From Irineochytrium annulatum (taxonomy: Eukaryota > Chytridiomycota > Chytridiomycetes > Chytridiales > Chytridiaceae), in contig JADGJL010000361.1 in NCBI GenBank assembly GCA_027600665.1, positions 1 to 23,723 on the forward strand: a DNA stretch of 23,723 nucleotides. The letters run 5' to 3'. The notes below the pieces were generated by a model. The model did not search any database, was not told the origin of the DNA, and worked only from the letters and a program-made list of their open reading frames with translations. This document shows, piece after piece, positions 1-8,462 of this stretch. How positions within the stretch are numbered: the stretch's first letter is position 1; the number at the start of each line of letters is the position of its first letter. The position numbers and the translations under genes are program-made.

Positions 1-985
1 TGCGACGTCCTGGGCCCTAACTATCTAAACTCCGCACTAGATGCTCACGCGAGAAGCAAAACATACACTATAACACTTTTAGGGAGTTTAACTCCGAATC
101 CATAGCTGCCTTTCATTTTAGGCGGTACTTCTCATGTTCCTTTGAAAACATTGCTATATCACAGCTTGAAGGCACCCGTGGCATTCGGATATTTTTGTTG
201 TTTGTCCGGTACGACATCAAAAACAAGTCGAGGATCCATTGAAGCATTTCGGGAAATAAGGTCATGGAATTGTAAATCCATATAGTCATTTTCCGTAGCG
301 AAATCTTCGGACTCAGCAGAAGTCAATAACCTAGCATCAGCTCTTATAGCTGTAGCAGGGTCGGTATCACATGCGTTGGAAAAGGTCCTTGTGTTGATCC
401 CCCTTTATGGTTCTAGGATCGGGTTGATATTTCCAACTCGTCATTCGCATTTTAGCGATGCTCGTTGTATATTCCCTTTCAACACAATTCATGATTGTTA
501 CCATTGCAGTATTCATTTCTAGAATTTGCCTTTCATTATGTTGCCGGAATCCAGAAGTAACTGGTTGCGCGTTAGCACAGTGGATAACTGTATTCACGTT
601 CCCATTCGGGATCCATGAATTCCAAAATCCGCTCAGCATAGAACTTTCACTATGAAATGTAGTCTTTCTTTCGACTAATACTGCTTGATCTTCACCATCA
701 TCCAATTTGATAGTTACTTCCTCTTCTTCATCCTCTTCCGGATCGGAAATATATATGACAATTCTGGTTTGTCGGTTTCTTCCACAATTCCAGAGATGTC
801 TTCTTCAATGTAAATTCACTATCGGATGGTTCGACATTTTGTCGATTTCGCTTTCGCAATTTGCGTACCCACGGAATATCTTCGATTCCTGTCTCTTCGC
901 GTTCTTCTTCGCTTTCTTCCTCCCCCGGAACCTCTTCTTCGTCTTCTTGGTCTAATTGTTCAAAGAAGAAGAGACTTGAGTCCAC
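1..985 (-). pseudogene. Copia integrase-RT linker and start of reverse transcriptase
   Basis: From 985 to 728 the minus strand encodes a glutamate-rich acidic stretch, as is usual between copia integrase and reverse transcriptase. The segment from 705 to about 165 is open with few interruptions but was not recognised in detail. At about 140-85 the translation reads EKYRLK, a TGA stop at 113-115, then KAAMDSELNSLK. This fits the copia reverse-transcriptase start, where a tryptophan precedes K-A-M-x-x-E-x-x-x-L. The stop sits exactly where the tryptophan is expected, so a TGG to TGA change is the simplest reading. The rest of the enzyme is outside the window. Confidence 0.7.
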
Positions 986-1236
986 TGGTTCTGCACCCTC
1001 AACATCACTTCTTAGTATATCTGCCTTTTCAGGAGGTTGCTGATCAGCAAATGATAATTCGTGTCGCTTTGCGTTGTTAAACCAGGGACGCGTTCCTCAA
1101 AGAATCGCGCATGGTAGGCCCTTTGTATAGCTCGCTTAAATACCAGTCTTATACTACGGCCTTCCATTCCTCAGAAGAACCCCGAATCTGCTCGGGCTGC
1201 AAACTTGTTCCCTTTGGTTTTTCCTTTTCCCAAAGT

Positions 1237-1642
1237 TCATAAAATAAGAACAAGGCACCCGAACACTCGGAAGTGCTGGTAATCTTGCGGCCTTAATTCC
1301 TTTCCGAACCACCTTTCCCAAGGGATAAATCCATTATTTAATGTATTCCCTTTTGTCTGGTGTAAGGACCGCCAAGTGTAATTATGGCATTCAGCCGCGT
1401 ATTTCACCGCGTAGGTCCAAAGATTGCCAGGTAACCCTGCTGTTGCAAGCATCACGAGTTACCAGCTTTCGGAAAGATCTTTCATAAATACCGCCCAGCG
1501 CTGAAACACATGGGACTATCATTGGATGGTCACGGTGGGAATTCCATTTTTTCCAAAGGATTCGTTGTTAATTCCCGTCCGTTGTCTTTCCGTAGGCTTC
1601 AACGTGTTTCTGCTGATAGTTTTCCATTATTTGAATGGTTTT
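1237..1642 (-). pseudogene. Copia integrase core and C-terminal fragment
   Basis: Continuing on the minus strand, LRKDNGRELTT (about 1560-1590) matches the integrase motif around the second catalytic aspartate. After a frameshift and stops, the segment at 1237-1455 reads LATAGLPGNLWTYAVKYAAE, then WFGKELRPQDYQHFRVFGC. This is the typical copia integrase tail (A-G-L-P-x-x-x-W, then W-F-G-K-x-P and L-R-V-F-G-C). The third catalytic glutamate could not be placed with certainty. Multiple stops show the copy is inactive. Confidence 0.8.
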
Positions 1643-2187
1643 CTATAATGCAACCAGAGCTTGGGATTTCAAAGCGATCGTGTTAAGAAACACTACAGAT
1701 GACCATGCATCCACGATCGATTGGAGGTATAATTCTCCATTATACGCCTTAATTGGCATTTTCCCGCATAAATCTGTTCCAATTCTCTCTAGCACCCTCG
1801 TTGCAGGTCTTTTCGTATCATACAACGGTAGCGTGCTTTATATTCAGCACAAATTAAACAGTCATCTGGATTTGGGAAGTATTTTGCCACAGTATAATGA
1901 GAAAGATTTTCATTTATAGTTTTTGCAGGATCGACGTTTTCGTCACTACTTGCATCCCCATCCTTTACTGAACTTTCGCCTTCTCGGAAAAACACTCATC
2001 GCAGTGTATTTCTGAGGTATATCTTGCTAGAATGTCCGAGTTGTTGATGCCATATTTGAATCAGTCTTATTCGTTTAGCAGAATTTTGTTCAGCATAATG
2101 TTGAGGAGGATGGTCTACCTCAGCCCCGGGCAACGGTTGTCCCGTCGGGCTACTTTCTCCAGACGGTGCATCACCCGCCTCTCTCAC
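1643..2187 (-). pseudogene. Copia gag-pre-integrase and integrase N-terminal fragment
   Basis: The minus-strand translation contains WHQQLGHSS, matching the conserved WH-x-x-LGH of the gag-pre-integrase domain (about 2060-2090). Further on is a C-x-x-C with the sequence CLICAEYKARYRC (about 1830-1870), matching the paired-cysteine end of the same zinc-binding region. It is followed by LERIGTDLCGKMPIK (about 1750-1800), where the aspartate fits the first catalytic residue of the DDE integrase core. Stops at about 1994 and 1826 split the frame, so no intact protein is possible. Upstream residues, toward 2500, are open over a short stretch but were not recognised. Confidence 0.8.
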
Positions 2188-2535
2188 AGGAATATCCCTT
2201 CAAATTCTTTTCGAATGTCCGGTAAACTTTCCGGCCTCCACCTTCGAGGTCGATGGGTTCGACATCGCCGTTGTATCTGAAGATTCTTATATCAGGTAAA
2301 AACCGTCGTTTCGCTATTGATCAAGTCCGTTATAGCGGGCTTGGTCGTTGGCCGTGAGATTGCCCTTCGGAGGCAGGTGAATCGTTTGCTCAAAATTTGA
2401 ACCTGAGATGTGCAACTGAAAAATCAATTTTGGATTGTGCGCATTCCTCCGCCTGATTGGGCGTTCTGAGGCAAACGAGATGATTGGTGCGGAGTTTGAC
2501 ATGCGCCCAATATTCTGACTGATCCTATGCTATGG

Positions 2536-2556
2536 GTCTCATTTCGAAAATGAGAC
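2536..2556. repeat. Perfect 9-bp inverted repeat (hairpin)
   Basis: GTCTCATTT and its reverse complement AAATGAGAC are separated by the three bases CGA. The arms do not extend further on either side. It lies at the AT-rich right margin of the copia fragment. Its role is unknown, and it may be a relic of the element. Confidence 0.6.
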
Positions 2557-3626
2557 ATGGCATAATATAGTACACTTGTAGAGTACTATTGGTTCATGAA
2601 ATGTCATAATAGACAGCATCCGTAGTCCAGTCTAATCATTGAATAGAGCGTGGGATCGACCCAACGTTGGATTTCACCTTTGCGTGCTTACACCTTATTC
2701 CTCCTTGAGTAATCTTTATAACTTGGCCAATGTCGATAAGGGGTAGCTAGTCCCTTAGTTATTAGCAATCAAGTAAATCTTCGGAGCATCCCATGGATTT
2801 CACCAACTGTATCGGCGGGTTCTTTGCTCGCGTCGGACAACGCTCGCTGAGTCTCCCTACTTTTGCTATATTTAAGGATTTTTGACTCTATTCCACCAAT
2901 ATCCCATTGGTGTTGCTCTTTCCGAAGGAAGGAGCGTGATTCCTATTAGATTGGAACATTTGGAACTTAGCCGCCGCATGACCTGTTAGTGATGATGGCG
3001 TATCGGACCTATATGTATACCAACATATACGTGATACTACGTTTCGCCTGACAACGCGTTCGTCAACCTCACTGATGTCTCCTTCAAGATAGGTAGAATT
3101 CTTCCTCTTCTATTTATAGGTATTCCTACCATCCTCAATCAAGCAAAAGCAAACCGCCCAGTGGTCTACCCTGCTTAATTTGTATCCAGCTTATACCGAC
3201 GCTACTTCCCCTCTTCATATTCTCTTCCTGTAGCTCTCTAATTTTCGGCCGTCGAGTTGCCCACCTCTAGCTGAGCGAGGAACTCGCTCACACTGCTCAA
3301 AGAAGCAGATCGACTCTCCGAGCAAAAGCTAAGTTGTTAGGACTCCGCTGAATTGAAGGGTGTTTGCGACGATTAATTGGCTGTGCACGGGTGCACAGTA
3401 CGGTACGGCATGGTTCCAATGCGAAGGTAAGGCAATTTATCTTCCCTGTCGTCCTCAGCTTGAAAAAAAGTTTAGATCGGTCAGATGTGGGGCCCTCACC
3501 CGAAAGTCGACTTTCTTTTTGTACGATGAGACCATAGAGGTTAACCGCGTCTTTCACTACATTGTCGAAGCGGAGCAGGTGGCTGTTCAGTTGTATGGAA
3601 AGACGGCTTGACACTTTTTGCTTGTC
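2557..3626. other. Gene-free stretch between copia remnant and COX15; possible LTR-derived part
   Basis: No supported gene was found in this 1.07-kb stretch. On the minus strand a TATA-like CTATAAATAG lies at 3112-3121. About 90 bp further along, TTGGTATAC at roughly 3016-3024 could be the edge of a copia primer-binding region, since many copia elements prime from initiator-methionine tRNA at a TGGTA-type site. This would make about 3030-3300 a candidate 5' LTR, but no second LTR is available for comparison and no target duplication was identified. The last few hundred bases should include the COX15 promoter and 5' untranslated region. Confidence 0.35.
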
Positions 3627-5334
3627 ATGATCCTCGTTTCTCCCGTCTCACTGCGAGCCGCCGTCCGACTCCACCCGCCAACGCAGAAGCAGTTTCATGC
3701 GGGATGGCCGGTGACCACCGTTGCGGTCCCTAGCGCGGCCGCTTTTCGCGTCCCGACACGGCCACTTCACCGATCGGTCTTCAGCCGGACGGTTCATTTC
3801 CAAATTGGAATCGTTTTCGCGGGCATCCGCCGCACCCCGCTACTCGGTGTAGCTGAGCTCAAGCCTTATCCGCAGTGTTCTTATGTCCGCCTTGTGGCGG
3901 GCGTTTCTAGGTCGCTGTCCACGGCACCGGTCCCCTTGGCCGCAACCTCCCGCCAGCGGTCCTTCCTCCCTCAGTGTACCATGCCCCTCGCCGTCGCTCC
4001 ACCATCCCGCTACGTTGCCTCTGCATCGTCCACCGCGCCAGCCCACGCCGACAACTCTCCCGCGAATGACGACTGTCCGGATCCCAACCACCGCCTTGTC
4101 GGGTACTGGTACCTCACGCTCGCCGCCATGATCTTCGCCATCGTTTCCATTGGCGGCCTGACGCGCCTCACAGAATCCGGCCTTTCCATTACAGAGTGGA
4201 ATTTGATCAAGGGCATGAAGCCGCCCACGTCCCAACGCGAGTGGGAGGACGAATTCGAGAAGTACAAGCAATTTCCTGAATACAAGCGCATGAACCGACA
4301 CATGACGCTGGATCAATTCAAGTTTATTTTCTACATGGAGTGGGGTCACAGGATGATGGGGAGGGCGATCGGCATCGCATTCATACTGCCTTTCGTCGCG
4401 TTTGTGGGGTTGAATAAGGGTGGGAGGTTTATGACGCCGCAAATGATCAAGCGGTCAGCGCTTGTGGGCTTGTTGATTGGTGGGCAGGGGGTGTTGGGGT
4501 GGTATATGGTCAAGAGCGGGTTGAGGGAGGAGCTTATGCAGGCCAAGAGCTTCCATGGCGTTAGCCAGTATTGGCTGGCGGCGCATTTGGGGTCGGCGTT
4601 TGTTATATATGCGATGTGTGTTGTGAGTGCGTTGGAGGTGCTGAGTAAGAGGAAGGGCCAGGGTGCGTTAGCAGAGTTGGCGAGGGCGAGCAAGGCGTTC
4701 AGATATTTCAAGATTGGGGCTGCCGTGACGGCAGCTTTGGTGTTTATGACTGCTCTTTCAGGTAAGACCCCGGTGTGGTATCACTTATTGAGGGTTTGTT
4801 AAAACTGTTTCGACCTTACAGGCGCCTTCGTCGCAGGCCTCGACGCCGGTCTCATCTACAACGAGTTCCCCTGGATGGGCGGCTACCCGAACCTAATGCC
4901 CTCCGACATGTGGGCCTTCTCCAACCCGCCGCCGACGTCAATGGAGGAGCCCGTGTCGTGGTGGAGGAATTTGCTGGAAAATCCGTCAGCGGTCCAGTTC
5001 GACCACCGGGTGATGGCGACGACAACTTCGGCCGCCATCGCGACGCTTTGGGCCGGTTCGTCGAGGCTGCGGTTGCCAAAGGGGCCGCGGATGGCTGTTA
5101 ATGCTTTGCTGGGTGTTGTTGGGTTGCAGGTATGGCGTGCCTTTTTTTGCCTTGTGGTGCCTCCGCTGATTTTTGGCTATCAAACAGGTGACGCTGGGGA
5201 TTGCTACGCTGCTCTACTTTGTCCCTGTACCACTGGCCGCGGCTCACCAGAGCGGCTCGCTCGTTCTACTAACAACATCCCTGTGGCTCGTCCACACTTT
5301 GAGAGTTTTAAAGAGGGTTGTCAGGGTGAGATAG
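3627..5334 (+). CDS. COX15: Heme A synthase, mitochondrial (Cox15 family)
   Basis: Cox15 converts heme O to heme A in the mitochondrial inner membrane for cytochrome c oxidase. Exons are 3627-4761, 4822-5129 and 5188-5334 (introns of 60 and 58 nt), giving 529 residues. The start is the first ATG; the frame is also open through a TTG just upstream, which a nuclear gene would not normally use. The four expected heme-ligand histidines are visible at about H241 (EWGHRMMGR), H320 (AAHLGSAF), H440 (QFDHRVMA) and H501 (AAAHQSGSL). The segment [14 protein letters not shown] after the first membrane helix (about 157-178) is a family hallmark. The roughly 155 residues before helix 1 are rich in Arg, Ser and Ala and low in acids, fitting a mitochondrial presequence that is long for the family. 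A second ATG at 3979 could give a shorter form. Function is well supported; the exact N-terminus is less certain. Confidence 0.95.
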
Positions 5335-5413
5335 GTGACCCGTTAAGTAAACACACCTTGCTATGCATCGGCATCGCTTATACTTGACTACGCAATCATG
5401 GATCAGAATTTAC

Positions 5414-5419
5414 AATAAA
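5414..5419 (+). promoter_or_regulatory. AATAAA polyadenylation hexamer after COX15
   Basis: A canonical AATAAA lies 80 bp after the COX15 stop codon and about 190 bp before the next start codon. The position suits a cleavage and polyadenylation signal. It is a short motif in an AT-rich spot, so chance occurrence is possible. Confidence 0.5.
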
Positions 5420-5609
5420 TAATGGTAAACTTTCATCGTATAGGAAGACATGGTCCCGTGTGATGCCAAGGATCGTGAATTCTGATTGCCTCCAGCTGAG
5501 CCACAGCTGAGTGACAAGTCCAGCAGCTTCCATCGCACCTCACCCACCCTGCACATCCCCACTAAACGCCACCCCACCATCGCCGTCGCCGGTCTGATCC
5601 CCCGCCGCC

Positions 5610-7995
5610 ATGTCCTACAACAAGTCCGTATCTCGTCCTGTTGTGCATCGTGCGCCCGGTGGGATCGCTTGGAGGCTTGGCCGTGTGATGGCGTGATGGC
5701 GTGATGAGGCCCACCCCGGCTGCCCCCGAAGGGCGCGATTGGAGCCGTGGATGATGGCTGCACGGATCTGGAGGCTAGGGAAGGAACACGGAGGGAGCGC
5801 CTCGTTGCGATGAACGTTTGGCTCTTCTGGATCTGGATTACTCGCCGAGGCCGCGTCTCTCCGCCCTCTCCGCCGTCGTCATTGCCGTCATCATGTGCTA
5901 ACCAGCCACCTTCAACCTTTCCTCCTTTCCTAATGACCGGCTCGCAGCTACGGGTATAGGTCCGTTTCTCTTCGCACACGTCACGTTTAGCGTAACCCTC
6001 TATCTAAAACAGCCAACAACCCGGCTACCAGCAATCCCCGGCCTACAACGCCTACCCACCACAGTCGGGCCCCTCCGTCAGCCACCCTCAACCGGGTCCA
6101 AAGCCGCCGCACATCGCGTACGCGGTGCCCGTCCATGACGCTGGGGCGCCGCGGATCGTCGCGAGGCCGAGGTACCAGGACGTTTGGGCCACGATCGCGT
6201 TCGTGCTGGTCTTGCTCGCGTTTGTTGGGGCTGCCGTGGTGGCGGTGCCTTATACTTTGAAAGATCTTAACAATAGGTTAGATTTTGAGACGTTACCTTT
6301 TGACAGGCACTGACACGCCTTTATTAGTACGACCACGAACAACAACAATAATGTGAACAGCAACGCGAACAACAACAACACCGTCAACCTCTCGATCAGC
6401 GGTCGCGACCTCGGCGGTTTTGTAGGCGCCGCTGTCGGCGTTTCCACGGCCTTCAGTGTTGGTGAGTAAAACATGACGATCACCACATTCTTGTGTGTGC
6501 TGACTGCGTTTTCACGAAGTGTACTTCTTCTTGATGATGGTGGCTGCCGCCGCTCTTATCCACATCACGTACTGGATCTCCATTTTGCTCTTGCTGGGTC
6601 TTTGCGCGCTCTACGTTATGGCGAAGGTGAGAGTGGCCCGTTTCACAAATTGAGTGTAGCTGGATTCATTGAACTTGTGCAAAAGGTGTATATTGCGGCG
6701 ATTATTTGGGGAGTCTTCGCTATCCTCTTTGCCGTGAACTATTTCCTCATTAGGAACCGGATCCCGTTCGCAACCATCATGCTCAAGACGGTCACAAGGT
6801 TAGCGTCCAAAGTAGAGAGTTGGGAGGTTAAGGAACGCCGAACTAACGGGTGGAAACAGGGTTATCGGCCGCTTCTCCGGCACAATCTTCGTCGGCTTCG
6901 CCGGCTTGATCGTCTCAATCGTATACAACGTAATCTGGCTCGCGACGGTGGTCGGCATGATTTCCTACCTCCGCGAGAAAAACCTTTCCAACAACGCCCT
7001 CTACGCCATCTTCGTCCTTCTTCTCTTCGTTCTCTACTGGACCTCCGAGGTCGTCCGCAACACCGTCCACGTGACCGTCTCGGGCACGTTCGCGACGTTT
7101 TACTTTACGGCGGTGCAATTGCCCGGATCGGGCCAGATCGACGTGCCCGAGAAGGCCGTCACGGCTAAGTCGGCAGGGAGGGCACTGACGACGTCGTTTG
7201 GGTCCATTTGTTATGGAAGTTTGTTGATAGCAATTGTGGCAACGCTGAAGGCTATTGCGGCGCAGGCGGAGAATGATGCGGCGTCGGATGGAAATATCTG
7301 CCTTTGCATTCTGGCGGGTTGTATTCGGTGTTTCCTGGCTTGCATTCAGGACATTCTCGAGTACTTCAACAAGTACGCCTTCACGCAAGTCGGTTAGTAT
7401 TCGGCTCTGGCACCACGTCCATTTATGTGTTTTCTCACTTCGGTTTGTTCGCAGCCATCTACGGTAAGAACTACTGCCAGGCCGGCAAGGACACGTGGAA
7501 CCTTATTCAGTCCCGTGGCTTGATGGCCGTCATCAACGACAACCTGATCGGCAACGTCCTCGGCGTCGGCTCGCTCCTCTGCGGCCTCCTCTGCGCCTTC
7601 GTTGGCTTCCTCTTCGTGAAGGTACAGTCATTTTGCCGCGTTCGCATCTATTTGTATTAACGATTTACGGGCCAATTTCAATAGGCCTCCACTTCCATCC
7701 CGTCGGACCTGGCCCACTACCTCCTCGTGTGCATCGCCTCCGCAATCGTCGGGATGTGGATTTTCCTAATCCTCACAGAGGTTGTCACGAGCGGTGTTGC
7801 GACGTCAGTATTTGACTTTCCCCTTTCTTGTGTGGTCATCCCCTCTCATATCACCCTTTTCCTATCTTGCGTAGAACGTACGTGTGCCTCGCGGAGGACC
7901 CGGCAACGCTCGCCCGTCAACAGCCAGACCTCTACGAGAAATTCAGCAGGACGTGGCCGGACATCGCGTACGGACTGCAGAGCAGTGTATACTAA
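5610..7995 (+). CDS. Choline-transporter-like protein (SLC44/CTL, Pns1-type)
   Basis: This is a polytopic plasma-membrane protein of the SLC44/CTL family; animal members carry choline or related cations, while the substrate of yeast Pns1 is uncertain. Exons are 5610-5623, 6013-6276, 6328-6461, 6520-6626, 6686-6798, 6860-7392, 7455-7621, 7685-7803 and 7875-7995, giving 523 residues, close to yeast Pns1. The N-tail is rich in Gln, Tyr and Pro (MSYNNQQPGYQQSPAY). Helix 1 is at about 63-84, followed by an Asn-rich outer loop (about 91-115) with N-glycosylation sequons. Family-like segments include FFLMMVAAAALIHITYW, YNVIWLATVVGMISYL, WTSEVVRNTVHVTVSGTFAT, GSICYGSLLIAI, NKYAFTQVAIYGKNYC and ATTYVCLAEDP. 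All introns are 51-71 nt except the first (389 nt). The five-residue first exon and its GTCCGT donor are the weakest part of the model; everything from 6013 onward is solid. Confidence 0.88.
5685..5709. repeat. Short tandem repeat in first SLC44 intron
   Basis: The 8-bp unit GTGATGGC is repeated twice and followed by a partial copy (GTGATG) and flanking bases. It lies inside the unusually long first intron of the SLC44 gene. No function is implied. Confidence 0.6.
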
Positions 7996-8462
7996 ACGGC
8001 TCGATCTCGCTAGAAAAAAAGAACAAAAAAATGTCCTTCGGTGTCGAACACATGTCCTCGCCTTGTTCCCGATCTTCCTTATCTTCGTTGTGAATCTTTA
8101 TTTTTTTTTTTCCACTTTGCAGTCGTCCAATTGTGAGCATATAGTGTTAGTCCTTTTACTTTTCTCCGTAATTTGCGGCCGTCGTGCTTGTGTTGTAGGC
8201 AGGGTACATCTGGACATTGATCATTTATGCATCCAGTTTAGTTTACCTCGATATCTTTGAACATTAACAACATGTGATAAGTGCATTAAAATGCTTTTAT
8301 ATCCAACGCGCTTATATCTTTTATGGCTTTCTATTCGTTAGTCAGAGACAGCTGCAAACGGGGTGCGTGAGGTATTAACATAATAACAGGGTAAATCAGC
8401 TGTAGTGTAATAATGTCGAATGAAACGAAAAATGTGACGAAGTCCGCACAAACGTCGACCAA
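7996..8462. other. Convergent intergenic region, 3' ends of SLC44 and the coiled-coil gene
   Basis: This 467-bp stretch lies between two genes that point towards each other, so it should hold both 3' untranslated regions. It contains an A-rich run near 8014-8030 and a long T run at about 8099-8112. It is more AT-rich than the flanking genes. No conserved coding sequence or clear AATAAA was seen. Confidence 0.6.

Larger units (their letters stand above)
1..2515 (-). mobile_element. Degenerate Ty1/copia LTR retrotransposon, pol region, 3' part cut by window edge
   Basis: Reading from about 2500 down to 1 on the minus strand, pieces of a copia polyprotein appear in the expected order: gag-pre-integrase, integrase, an acidic linker, then the first residues of the reverse transcriptase. 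Copia elements put integrase before reverse transcriptase, and gypsy elements do the reverse, so the order itself supports copia. The reading frame is broken by many stops and frameshifts, so this is a dead copy. Base composition is clearly more AT-rich than the genes to the right. The reverse transcriptase and the far LTR would lie to the left of the window. The right boundary is not defined, because I found no convincing gag and no confirmed LTR. Confidence 0.85.

Noticed and set aside
2240..2700. tRNA-like GGTTCGA and GGGATCGACCC sequences
   Set aside because: No matching acceptor and anticodon arms could be drawn around them.
3360..3611. Open frame of 83 codons (+) just upstream of COX15
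   Set aside because: It has no ATG at its start, no recognisable motif, and lies where the COX15 promoter and leader are expected.
3840..4442. 200-codon open frame on the minus strand within COX15
   Set aside because: It is antisense to a clearly conserved COX15 exon and has only GC-driven, Arg/His/Gly-rich composition.
5410..5979. 189-codon minus-strand open frame over the SLC44 5' region
   Set aside because: No motif or splice support; it overlaps the SLC44 first intron and start, and looks like chance openness in GC-rich DNA.
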